From Trichostrongylus colubriformis (taxonomy: Eukaryota; Nematoda; Chromadorea; Rhabditida; Trichostrongylidae), in assembly GCA_963978905.1 (NCBI GenBank), contig OZ022259.1:24402068-24466067 (forward strand): a stretch of 64,000 bases of DNA, written 5' to 3'. This document shows, one piece after another, positions 1 to 10,600 of this stretch. How positions within the stretch are numbered: the stretch's first letter is position 1; every line of letters begins with the position of its first letter. The translations under genes were made by a program, and so were the position numbers. The notes under the pieces were generated by a model. It did no database searches. It was not told where the DNA came from and saw only the letters and a list, made by a program, of their open reading frames with translations.

Positions 1-31
1 TGTTGTTCATGAATGGTTCCACTGTTTCCAG

Positions 32-1040
32 ATTCAATACAATGCATTTGCTGTCGCTTTCTATATGCATGAGTCACGACAAAAGCTACATACGATGAAC
101 TGTATTCATGTGAATGAAATGTGGTACCTTCTTCATGATTTCATCGTAAGTTTTCTGTTTCTTGTTTTTATCATGTGAACTTGATTAGAGCGAGGTTGAT
201 AGCATAATTCTTGGAATTATACTAATTTTCGCTTCTGAATGCGACTGAGTCATTGCTTTATGTGGAGATGTGCTTCAGGACCCCCAATTTGGTCAGCGGC
301 GCCGCAGTAGCCTTACTGCGCGCCATAAGTGCTTGCTAGTAAGTCGTGAATTGGCTGACGACCGACGCCTGCTATCGTGACCTAGCCAGACGTAGTGTCC
401 TGATACACAACCCTTCGGTGTTTAGTCTTTTCTCGTCTCTACGGAATAACGATGCATTAGGCAACTGTCATACTTCACGAAAATACTGCTAAGAATAATC
501 CCAATAAAAATGGCTTGTGTTTAATGCGACGCGATGGATCACGCTGTCCGCACTCCACCTGCGCGTTCTACTTTCCGACCTTTCCCTCTGCGAAGTTGCT
601 AATGCAACTTATTAGCTCTGTGAATGTTTCTTGCGTACCTCACGCATTGCAGCTTTTCGATCCCGTGCTTCCGCGATTCATGATTTTGCAAGATCGTCGG
701 GTCGATACGTATCTAATCTGCACCCGATTGCATGCGCATTGCAGATCTTTGCGAGGTATAATTGCGGCGTAGACCACTGCTTGAAAAAGGTGTCTGAGGC
801 TCTTTCCCCTACCTCTTTACCTTTTTACAAATTTTCATATGTAATGTATTCTCACAGCGTATTATTCAACGATTGGCGGAAGGACTCGAGGCTGTTGCCA
901 GACAGCAAGATCCCGTTGCGGAGTTGTTGCGTGAGATCCACACGGAGTACTACTCCAAGTTCTGCAGCGCATTCGGAATGAAGAGCAAAAATTTCTAAAT
1001 AGCCCAGATTTGTGTCCATCTGAATATGTTTTCTCATAAT
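32..1040 (+). CDS. 3' part of an unidentified gene (two exons visible)
   Basis: Two open segments fit one gene. The first, 32-145, follows a good acceptor (ACTGTTTCCAG) and ends at a GTAAGT donor; it encodes 38 residues starting IQYNAFAVAF and rich in His and Met. The second, 858-1040, follows CTCACAG and encodes a helical, charged C-terminus (RIIQRLAEGLEAV near its start, KFLQRIRNEEQKFL near its end) that stops at TAA 1038-1040. Both are in phase 0, so they splice in frame across a ~0.7 kb intron (146-857). I do not recognise the family. The first exon could also continue left of the acceptor off the window edge. The intron holds GC-rich repeat-like sequence around 250-420. An alternative exon near 652-756 has an acceptor and donor but the wrong phase. 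Confidence 0.5.
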
Positions 1041-2324
1041 TTGACTTTTTTCGTTGGTTTTACGCGGCTGTCAGTTGCGTTTGTGCGCTCTACTTGCCCT
1101 ATACATATCTGCTTTCTGGATTCACCTTTTATTGCTTTCGTTACAGTAGTGTTCAGAGCCCGAAGACGGTAGACTGTTAGGGAGTGGCATTTTTGATCGG
1201 CTCACTTGTTATCTTTATTTTTACCAGAGTGATTTTCTTCCTGTTTCAAAGACTGTTAAAATTACATTGGGTATTGATCTGGTTCGAAAGTTGGGGTCAA
1301 TTTTGAAATGTCACCGGTTTAGAGATAAGCATTCTTTCTGGTCAAAGGGTTGTCTCTGTTTTGTTTCGTTCTTAAATCAAGTCGCACTTCAATCGATTGC
1401 TGTTGAGGATTAGTTGTTTTTTTTTTGTTTTCTCTATAAAGTATCTCTTTTTTTTGTTTTATTGCATTGCTGATCGCTTTAGATGCTTCAGTAAAGTTTT
1501 ATACATATGACAATTCAAGTGCTTCACATTAAACAATAAGGCTACATAATGATAAAGTGTGAGAGAAAGGCATTTACCTGATATAGGCGTGCGGATGGTC
1601 CTGTCGATGCAAGATGGTCGAGAGATTATTTGTTGCGAGTAGCCGCATCGGCTCTTCCTGCACCACTGCCGTTCACTTTTAGCACTCGGACAAGAACAGA
1701 GCGGGTATTCATGGGTCACTGTCCTCGCTGTGCTCATGAGGAGAGGATGCCAGGTAGAAGTAGCCATTTGTAACAAAACACACATCGCTCGACGCGCCTT
1801 TGGATGTTGATTTCAAATCTGTGTTCAAAACCTGGCAAAAGATTCTCTGAATGGAGTTATAAAGGTTTCTTTGGAGATATAATTCTATTAGGTTTCGCTC
1901 AAGACCAGTGCGATTTCGTGTACAGGGATCAAACTACCCCATTGTACAATTTTTTAGCCAATTCGGAATTTTGACTTCTGAAATATTCATGGCATATTTA
2001 TTGTAACATTTCAAGCGAAGAGGAAGCCGTTGATGCTTGCAGAGCAAATTCTTTTATTTGGCGCTTGTTACACACATTTTGTGTAATGGGCATCTGTAAT
2101 GGATATTTTTGGTTTATCTTGGTCATGGTGATGGCTTTTTTTGTAAAAAATTCCGAAAACTCATTACTAACCCCCCACTTAGCCAGCCCTAATTTTTCGA
2201 AATTGGGTCAAAAACCTGATTTGGCTAAAAATTTGCACAGAGGGGTAGTTCGACCCCCTAAACACGAACATAATCATTTTGCGCAATATCACCTAGTTCG
2301 TGGGAGTCTGCTCATATAAACAAG
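1041..2324. other. Repeat-rich intergenic DNA, no supported gene
   Basis: No convincing exon. The 1570-1850 part resembles sequence near 5880-6000, 7840-7920 and 22140-22300 (a repeat carrying TTTGAACACAGATTT-like words). The 1930-2290 part contains GGGTAGTTCGACCCCCTAAA, a motif that recurs near 22050 and 35650 as GGGTAGTTTGACCCCC, so it is probably a dispersed element. Confidence 0.4.
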
Positions 2325-2586
2325 CTAGATCAGGGTGTGTACCCTTATGACAGGATATAGCATGACGACGAGCCACGTGCGACGCAGTGTGTGCGAGCTA
2401 TACGCGTCGTGGTAGTTGCGTCCCAGAACGATTAATCGGTGGTGCAAGGGGCGCGATACGCAGTTGACTTGTAATCGCATTCGGACCCAATAACATGGCG
2501 CTTTGAGCTCGTCCGCAATGCTTCGCTTCGCTTGCGACATGCAGCGGTGCGAAATGCTAACATAAGTGTACACACCCACTAGATCA
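2325..2586. mobile_element. Mutator-type MITE with 8-bp target duplication
   Basis: The element (2333-2578) begins GGGTGTGTACCCTTATG and ends with the inverted form of GGGTGTGTACACTTATG. It is flanked by CTAGATCA at 2325-2332 and 2579-2586. It has no transposase. The same termini occur at 62595-62822, and related ones at 32154-32441. An 8-9-bp duplication with long imperfect TIRs fits Mutator-like elements best. Confidence 0.65.
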
Positions 2587-3992
2587 CCGAGGTACGCTGA
2601 AAAAATACAACAGCTATGTACATAACAACTCTTCCGGGGTTGTTTTCCAGACATCCCTACTATTCTAATTTATATGATCGGCTAAGAGTGTCTGTTGGTA
2701 TGTGTGTGTGTGTCTGTTTTACTGGAAATTCATATTTCGTCAGCAGCAAAGATGAGATCCTGAATTTCACAAATGATATAGGTGGTGGTAAGGGGACCTC
2801 AGCGATGGTGGGCCGAAAGTGATAGCAGCCAATAAGGGCTGATAAGGAGCCTCGAAAGGCTATGTCGCCGAATCTGTTTCGCCTTTCGCGTTGATCCCAC
2901 AGCGCCGACATTCATAGGTGAAGGGTGGGAAGGGAGCATTAATGGCGTGTGATCCGAGTTGATAACAGTTGATAAGATTCGATAAGAGGGTTAAATGGCA
3001 AATGTCGTCAAATGTTAAAGAGCGTAGGAAGGCAAATTTCACCAAGCCCGTTACGCTTTTTCGGCTGACACTGCCTCATTTACAGGTATTGTAGGTCCGA
3101 GAACATTAATGGTGACTTTTCGAAACTGACGGCTATAGGGGCTGATTAGAGCCATTAGAAAATGGGGAAGGGATAAAATCCGGTACACCGCATGCTACTA
3201 CTATACGACTGCTATATTAAATGCGTCTGATGCTCAGTACCATTCGGTGAACATATTTTATGTTCTGATAGTATCTGCTGCCGATGTATCGACCGCTAAG
3301 TTGCCTAGCGTTTCAAATAAGGTGCATGTCTTTTGATACTGCGATCTATATGGATGATCAAGACACGATCTAATTTGTGACACTAAAGCAAGCGATTCAT
3401 TCTCTCATGCGGTGCCAGCAACAATACTGGATATCGACCGTTCGACCATGTAAAATTCCAAACAGTGGTGCATGTTCACAGAAACAATAAGCTTCGATAA
3501 ATCAGCATATGGATTTATCACCAATATGTAGGAAATAGATGCTCAACAAAAGGAAAAATTGCTACCAGTTGATGCAGTTGAATCCAATACTGTCGATCCC
3601 TAAACTATCTGAACTCCCAATAGTGACCACTTTAGCCGAAGGGTTAACTGAATACTAGATTAACCCATGTCATTCCCGAACGTATCGTCGATATCATTGT
3701 AACAAAAGGTATGGTATTTCCTATAAAGCCAAGCGGTAGCCGGGCCGCAATTGCGTACAGTAACCCTTCCGCCTATATTTATAGATCAAGACGCTGTCAC
3801 AGTGTATACGACTACAGAATACGCTTATTTCAACAGTCCGAAAGTAAATGGGAGATAATGTATATATACGTATATGTGTGGACTATTATGATGTATAGTG
3901 CAGGTGTTATTGAGGAGAAATGGGAGAAGGACGCACTGTACTTTCCTGTGTTCGGTTCCAGCGGTATTACAACGATGGGCACTGCTCTATTA

Positions 3993-4241
3993 CAAATGAC
4001 GGGTCAATTCAAGTCGAGGGGGGGGGGGGGGAGACGCAATTTTGCGTCAAGGTCGAAGCTCCTTCCCCTCCCTAGGCTTAGGCTAAAATTGATATCCTCT
4101 CCTTCCACATGAAAAAGCATTTGTCAAAGCATAGGTTTCATCTCCTTTAGCCTAAGCCTAGGGAAGGAAAGAAGCTCGACGTCGATGAAAATTTGACGCA
4201 AAATTGCGTCTCTCCCCCGACTTGAATTGACCCCAAATGAC
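3993..4241. mobile_element. hAT-type MITE with 8-bp target duplication
   Basis: A 233-bp element (4001-4233) with perfect 16-bp ends GGGTCAATTCAAGTCG and extended inverted similarity of ~90 bp. It is flanked by exact 8-bp repeats CAAATGAC (3993-4000, 4234-4241), the hAT signature. Both arms carry GACGCAATTTTGCGTC and a telomere-like CTTAGGCTTAGGC or CCTAAGCCTAGG stretch. A 14-G run lies at 4018-4031. A diverged relative is at about 57346-57520. Confidence 0.8.
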
Positions 4242-4639
4242 TGAGGTTCTAAAAGGCGTCCCTATCTATTCGAAAACGATCTAAACGAAAAACGGAAGAA
4301 TTTAGTGTGCTAATGTAGATGTGGGCGCCCACTCACCTTAGCGCTCGCAGCTTTCACCTTATATTCCCACGATCATGAACTTGTACAGTCGAGTGTAAAT
4401 TTTTACTTGAGTCTCAGTTGAGGGGAACGGTTTACCTGCTCGGTGCTAATGTAGCGGGAAAAGCAATCCACCAAGCTCAGCGTACGGCGCTATTTTTGCC
4501 TGCGAATTTGCCTAAGCCTTACTTTAGGGGGAAGCACCTACGTTCCCCAAATAAAGCTCAGGTGAATATACACTTTAATGTACAGATTGGTAATTAAAAA
4601 TCTTGGATTATGGCTGACAGTACGACAATAAGTGTCCCT

Positions 4640-4656
4640 CCCCCCCCCCCCCCCCC
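4640..4656. repeat. Poly-C tract
   Basis: An uninterrupted run of about 17 C residues inside Helitron copy H1. Simple repeat; its length may be affected by assembly slippage. Confidence 0.7.
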
Positions 4657-5118
4657 ACCCCAGCAACTATAGTAACACCTTCTCATCAACTAATTCTTGA
4701 AAAGCTTAGGCTATAATAGCGCAGTATGGTGGACACAGAAGATTGGCCGCTCTCAACTACACTGGCTCTATTCACACGCAGAATACTAAGCAATCTCGTA
4801 ATCGCAGTGACGTTCGAACTGCGTCTTGAGCAGTCGCTGATAAATATAGGCGGAAGGGTTACTGTAGTGGTGTGACGTGCGCAATTACGACCCGGCTACC
4901 GCTTGGCTTTATAGGTAATACCAGGTATAGTATCGACCGCTGAATCATCTGGACCTCTGGAAAATGGTGACCTTCTTCAGCGGTGATAGCTTCGATATCG
5001 GTTGATATGATATCTATCACCTATATGTAGGAAGTAGATGCTCAGCAAAAAGTCGTCATCGACCATTTCCCCATTACATAATTCTATTGTGTTATTCGCG
5101 CAGTACTGTGCCATAGCC

Positions 5119-5710
5119 CAATTGGTACATATATAAAACGCTTCGTCTGCGTCACTCCGTCACTCGTTTTTCCGTTCTTACGTTTGACACGAAATCAGGG
5201 ATTATATGAAAAACGACCCGTGGAGATGGGGACTCGGGATGAGTAGGGTATGGGACAAGAAGTAACGAGTCACATGGGCTAAGTTAAGCTCCGTTTATGG
5301 TGGGCGGAGCGTGCACCGGAACTTTGGCACTCAAACCGAAAATTGTTAATTAGGTTCCAGAATAGCCAGAACGTGGGGAAAAGATTGGCAAAGGTCAGTC
5401 ATGACTTGCTGAAAGTCATGACAGCGGCCTGGGCACAGCGCGCGGAGCGCACCTCGAATGGGCGGTCCGTACAACAAAAATTCCTAACTTTATTCTATCG
5501 CAGCCTTATGATCAGGAAAAATAGAAAGAAATGACCAACGTCGAAACCATGCTGGACATAGATAAGGCAAGCGGGGACTTGCTCAAAGTGGGCGTACCAT
5601 GTTGTGATAATGGGTATTGAATAAATTCACAGAAAAAGCAAATCCGATTCGAACCACTGGCGCCCATGATGTTAGGCGCGCAATAGTGTGCGGTAGCCCA
5701 ACTGGTAAAG
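5119..5710 (+). mobile_element. Short Helitron-like fragment (H2)
   Basis: It starts next to the 3' end of H1 with ATATATAAAACGCTTCGTCTG and ends near 5709 with the family 3' motif GCGCAATAGTGTGCGGTAGCCCAACTGGT. The 5' terminus is degenerate, so the left edge is approximate. It contains a block shared with 22970-23170, the tandem partner at 7200-7645 and the reverse-oriented units at 39000-39600. Confidence 0.4.
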
Positions 5711-6836
5711 AGAAAGTCTTATGAAAAGCAGAACTGTCTACACAGTGATCCCATCCATGGTCCCACACCTCGCAAATCGTCACGATTAGCTCTTCGCCAT
5801 GGTGTTCCTGCTGTGACTTGCACATCCCTTCTACTATTCATCGGCGACGTGAGCGAGGAACAAGCTTACACATGTGAAACACGTGCATTTGGAAAAATCT
5901 CCATAACTCCATTCAGAAAATCGTTTGGCAGATTTTGAACACAGATTTGGAATCAGCGTTTAAGAATGCAACGAGTGATGTGTGTCTCATTGGAAATGGT
6001 CACTTTGATCAGGTGTTGCCCTGTCATACTTTGCGCACACATCACTTGACGCCGATGTCGGCGAATTCGAATTTCTGGGCTCTCGTCACGATCACCATAC
6101 TGTAGTGTGATTGGGTCGAGCCTTCCACAAACGGAGCGCGTTACCAAATTGACGCTTCACGCCGAGTCCTGCGTCAATTTGACGCCGCCGCCGGTGTCGA
6201 TGCGCAAAGTATGACCAGGTCAAGCCTCCGTTGAGGAATCCTCAACGAGAGGGGGTCGTATTTGGTCCGCTAGGAGGGGGGGGGGTCAAATTCGTTGAGG
6301 TAGGCAGTGATCATACTGTATGACATACTGTCATACTGTATGACCGCGGCCTATACTCTCTTTGCTAGGTGTTTTTCAGAGTTCGCGATCCAAACCGAAG
6401 CAAAAAGATGCATATCGATAGAGTGATTCAGTCGGTCGCGAGAGGAAAAAGATACATGTCGATACACATCGAGACAAGATCATTTTCCTAATCGATAAGT
6501 ATCTTATCCTTTCCGTCTGAACGGGCGGGTCGCGTTACCTGGGCGACCTATGAACAATGGTTTACGTGTGCAACTTTTGATAAGGTCCCCCCCCCCCTCT
6601 CATCGCCACAGCACCTGAATCATGAATTCAGACGTTAGTGGAAAGCTTGTTTTGCATAGAAATACTATTCTTTTCAGTTTATAATCTTCTTGCAGTTGAT
6701 TAACTACTGATGTGGTCTTATGTCAGCTGTGTGTCTTGTGATACCCACAAAAACTATTCTCTTTTAGCTCTGAGCACTGTCCAGAACACAAAATTTATTC
6801 GTATTGCCCGAGTCCCTAAAGTGATGCCTCGTACTA

Positions 6837-7180
6837 TCACTCGCGCATGATATTTAGCTTCTCAATGAGGGCGACGAAGGAGAATATCTCCTTCCACTGC
6901 TTCTGTTGCTGCGAACTTAGTTTTCTCCAGAGGTCCGTCAATCTGAAACCACACGATTGTCAATGCATTAATCAATGACATATTCCGCAATCATCATAGG
7001 GTAGAGTCAACCTACCGCGTCTTTAGTTCTGCTCCCGTAAAATCTTCCTCTCGAAACTTAAACAAATAATCAATCATCTGGAAAAAACCGATTTGACCCT
7101 TTCTTCTATTCGTCGGATAGAAACACATCCGACCTATATTCTCCAAAAAGAGGGATTGCGGGGGGAACTTCTGCATTGCA
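6837..7180 (-). pseudogene. Small TM-protein family, copy 1 (3' exons only)
   Basis: The last exon, 6837-6942, follows a TTTCAG acceptor (CTGAAA on the plus strand) and reads RLTDLWRKLSSQQQKQW, a clear relative of the last exons at 8641, 30780 and 36426. A second exon remnant lies at about 7019-7080. The remaining 5' exons are absent because the duplicated unit ends near 7180. It is therefore a partial copy in the tandem duplication. The function is unknown. Confidence 0.55.
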
Positions 7181-7537
7181 TGCTTTTAGGTACGTAGGTA
7201 GGTTTTAGGTAGTTAGGTACAAGAATAGCCAAAAGGTGGGAAAAGGTTTGGTAAAGGTCAGTCGCGAGTTTCTGAAAGTCATGAAAGAGGTCTGGGCTTA
7301 GTGTGAGGAGCGCACATCGAATGGACAGTCCGTACAACACATATTCATAACTCGATTTCAACGCAGCCTTTCAATCAGGAAAATCGAGATGACCAATGTC
7401 GAAACCATGTTGGACATACTTAGGTGAGCGGGGACTTGCTCAAGGCGGGCTGGCATGTTGTAGTAATGCGTATCGAATAAATTCATAGAAAAAAAGCAAA
7501 TCCGATCTGAACCACCGACGCCCGTAATGCTACGCAA

Positions 7538-7633
7538 TAGTGTGCGCGAGTGTATATCACTAGGACAAAACCGTCGCGTGGCCGTGTTCGGCACGCGACG
7601 GTTTTGTCCTAGTGATATAGACCCTAGTGTGCG
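7538..7633. mobile_element. 78-bp hairpin MITE with 9-bp target duplication
   Basis: A 78-bp insert (7547-7624) consists of perfect 28-bp inverted arms (7553-7580 and 7592-7619, starting TATATCACTAGGACAAAACC) around an 11-nt loop. It is flanked by 9-bp direct repeats TAGTGTGCG (7538-7546, 7625-7633). The tandem-duplicate partner has an uninterrupted single copy of that 9-mer at 5684-5692, so this is a genuine insertion with its empty site in the same window. Nine-bp duplications point to the Mutator superfamily. Confidence 0.85.
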
Positions 7634-8640
7634 CTAGCCCAACTGGTAAAAGAGAAAGCCTCATGAGAAGCAACAGAGTTGTATCCATGGTCCCACTCCT
7701 CGCAAATCCGCACGATTACCTCTTCGCCATGGTGTTCCTGCTGTGACTTGCACTTCCCTTGTACTATTCATCTGTGACCTGGGCGAGGAACACGCCTACA
7801 CATGTGAAACACGTGCATTTGGAAAAATCTCCATAACTCTATTCAGAAATCGTTTGGCAGATTGTGAACAGAGGGAACGCGACAAGTGATATGTGCCTTA
7901 TTGGAAATGGTCACTTTAATCTGGTATGGCCGCAGTCATACTTTGCGCACACGTCGTTGTCGCCGGTGTCATTGTCAAATGTCGCCGGTGTCGGCGCCAA
8001 ATGATATCGGTGTCGAATTCGAATGTTGGCATAGTGCCATGCCATGTGATATTCGAATTTGAATTCCTAGGCCCCGCCACGATCACACGGTCAACATAGT
8101 GTAGTGTGGTTGGGTCGAGCGTTTTGCAAACGAAACGCGTTACCAGATTGACGCCGAGACCTGCGTCAATTTGACGCCGGCGCCGGTGTTGGTGCGCAAA
8201 GTATGGACGCGGCCTATTCCTTCCTTGACTGGTATTTTTCGAAGTTCGCGATTCAGGCAGAAGCAAAAAGATGCATAGCGATAGAGTGATTCTGGAGATC
8301 GCGCGAAGGGAAAGATACATATCGATCACATCAAAATACAGATCATTTTCCCCATCGATAAGTACTTATCCTTTCCGTCTGAACGCGCGGATTTGATCGG
8401 TCGCGCGATCACCTATGAAGAATGCTTCACGTGTGCAACTTTTGATAAGGTTCTTCCATTCGCATTGCCACAGCATCTGATTCGTGAATTCATATGTTAG
8501 TGAGAAGTCTTGTTTGGCATTGAAATACTATAATTTGCAGTTGATTAACTACTGATGTGGTCTCATTTTAGCTGTGTGTCTTGTGATACCCTCAAAAACT
8601 ATTCTCTTTTGCTCCGAGCATTGTCCAAAACAAAATTTAT

Positions 8641-9521
8641 TCATGCTGCCCGAATCTCTATGGTTCTCTTTCGGATATTCGCTAGCTTTTCAGTGAAGGC
8701 GGCGTAAGGAAATTTCTCCTTCCACTGCTTTTGTTCCTCCGAAGTTAGTTCTTCCCAGAGGTTCGCCAATCTAAAGCCACAAGATTGTCAGTGCAATAAT
8801 CAATGGCATTTTCCACGATAATCATAGGTAGAGTTAACCTACCGCGTTTTCACCAGTGCCTTCCTCGAAATACCTTTATCTTGAAGCATTATGAAAGAAA
8901 TGATCACCTGGAACAGTACGCTTTGACCCTGTTTTTCGATTCGTCGAATAGAAACACATCCGACCTATATTTCCCAGAAAGAGGAAACCCGGAAGGAAAC
9001 TTCTGTATTTATTACTTTTGAACCTTTCAAACTTACTTCGTTGGAAGCTTCATTTAATCTTGGAAAGCCATTTGTCGCTCTCAATTTCGCCAACATATCA
9101 CGCCCCTCCTTTTTCTTTTCAGAGAACACCTGAAATTATTCACTTAACGTAATACGCTTGCGCATTCACGTTGCTATCGCTGTTCTCACATTCGGTTGGA
9201 GTTTCAGAAAATCTTTGACGTTGTAACCAAACATGTTCCTTGTCAACTGGTCCAAGGCATCATCACCTGCAATACGGTAAGTACAGCTGGCGAAACTGCT
9301 TGGAAACGTGACAACAAACTTTCTGACGGCCAGTTCTCGTATGTTGGCTTAGCATCAATTATGAACTGAATGCGCTCATACGCTTGGAGTTCGGACAGAA
9401 GGCACAATAGGAGTACCAAAATCATCACGGATGACAGCCGAAATGATGCAAACTCCGGTTAGCCCCTTTTATATGGTTCGTTATCACTAGCATTGCTATC
9501 CATATCACTTCTCATTTTAGT
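8641..9521 (-). pseudogene. Small TM-protein family, copy 2
   Basis: The 5' exon begins near 9521 (MRSDMDSNASDNEPYK) but has a TAA a few codons later where the other copies read a Met-Gly codon pair. The hydrophobic segment (MILVLLLCLLSELQ) follows. The second exon (about 9160-9290) carries the conserved TYRIAGDxxxxQLxxNMFGYNV pattern, a third lies at about 9045-9125, and the last exon 8641-8770 reads LANLWEELTSEEQKQWKEKF to a TGA. The nonsense codon near the start suggests a pseudogene unless a downstream Met is used. Upstream sequence (9520-10480) is paralogous to that of copies 3 and 4. Confidence 0.6.
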
Positions 9522-10600
9522 CCTGTCCGATCATGTCGAATGCGTGCATGTTTCAATTGCGTTCGTCTTTCGTTGGTCATTTGCCCGGGGATGCGCCAGC
9601 CACTCGAAGTCTTTCCGAAGTGATGCAATCACATCAGGAATGCGCATAGACGGGAGCATGCCTGTTGCTCACAAGGGACACGGAAGGTGGGGTCTATTAG
9701 GCATTGCTGCAATGAGCTCTTCCAAAGGGCTACGATGCATCGCAATGAGGGAGCGGCATTCTGCAGAGTGTTGAACAATGTTTAACATTTAAGCATCATT
9801 GATGTGTAAATTTGCGCGTATATTTTATATCGAGTGTATATTTTCGCCAATAAACCACTGGACGAGAGATGGTTCCTATTACCTCCTAGAGCACAAGCAA
9901 AACAATGCACCTATGATGACATGCCCCTCCCCTGATTGCGATAGCTCCGCCCGCTTCTTCGATGACATCTTTGAGCCGCTTTTATACATTGCGGCGATAG
10001 CGGGTTATCAAGTGCCTGTCGCCGGCATTAATGGACGCGCTCTGTTTATAATGCTCGACCGAATGATACTACAGTATGATGATCGTGGCGAGAGCCTGTA
10101 CGAATGTATGGCGATGTGGTTGGGAGGTAACTGGTCCTTTGCGGCAGCATTAGTTCTTGCACTTGAGGTCCTCTGCCGTCTGGGCTCTCCCATATTTGCC
10201 CAAGCCTTTTCAGGGGAGGTTTCGACGGCGTCGCGTATTCTTTCGTTTGATGTCTGACCCGCGGAGGAAAGCATGTTGCCAGAAAAAGGCCAGCTATCTC
10301 CGAGCTGTAGCGAGACTCGAATCTCGTCGCGATTATCGTACTGTAGTATGGTTTGGTCGGGAGTTCTAAACAGATGGCGTCGTCAGAGTACCGCCGTGGG
10401 CGGCACATGATCTTGCCGCCGACGCTGGTGTCGCAAAGTATGAAAGCGGCCTTAGAGGTAATTATGGCAGATTGCGGAGTAGTTGTGGAAGTGAACGGGG
10501 CTCACAGAACTGCTACAGTAGAGAAAAAAGGGATAAAACACTCTTTTCCTCTCGCTTCATCTGCATCAATAGCCGCTGAAGAGTAAATGCAGACGGAGAG
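9522..10600. repeat. Duplicated block upstream of the small-gene family
   Basis: The block 9522-10480 is closely matched by 31662-33960 and partly by 37780-38170, in the same order and orientation (GTCCGATCATGTC, CATTTGCCC.GGGATGCGCCA, CACTGGACGAG.GATGGTTC). It is the common 5' flank of the family copies. ORFs here (for example 9799-10257) occur on both strands and are not conserved, so I do not call them. At 9904 it preserves the site that is interrupted by a solo LTR in the 32-kb copy. Confidence 0.55.

Larger units (their letters stand above)
2654..5125 (+). mobile_element. Helitron-like non-autonomous element (copy H1)
   Basis: The 5' end after an A reads TCCCTACTATT, followed by a TG/GTCT microsatellite and GGAAATTCATATTTCG. 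The 3' end has a short GC hairpin (GCGCAGTACTGTGC) followed by CCCAATTGG and then T. This matches the Helitron layout of 5' TC, 3' hairpin plus CTRR, and insertion between A and T, with TTGG in place of CTGG here. Inside are ~145-bp monomer remnants (2730-3180) and a block shared with the copies at 23514-25923 and 26388-27783. No Rep/helicase ORF is present. An hAT-type MITE is nested at 4001-4233. Confidence 0.6.
5340..9010. repeat. Tandem duplication, ~1.86-kb unit, two copies
   Basis: Sequence from about 5340 to 7180 recurs in the same order from about 7200 to 9010. Shared blocks include AGAATAGCCA (5361/7222), AATAGTGTGCG (5682/7536), a variable GTGTCG-rich TIR-like block (6040-6190/7960-8200), GATGCATA..CGATAGAGTGATTC (about 6408/8270) and the last exon of the small-gene family (6837/8641). 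The offset is ~1.80-1.87 kb. The second copy carries a small hairpin insertion that the first lacks. Confidence 0.7.

Noticed and set aside
9799..10408. ORFs of 120-152 codons on both strands
   Set aside because: They fall in the duplicated flank and are not conserved as frames in the paralogous block at 32-34 kb.
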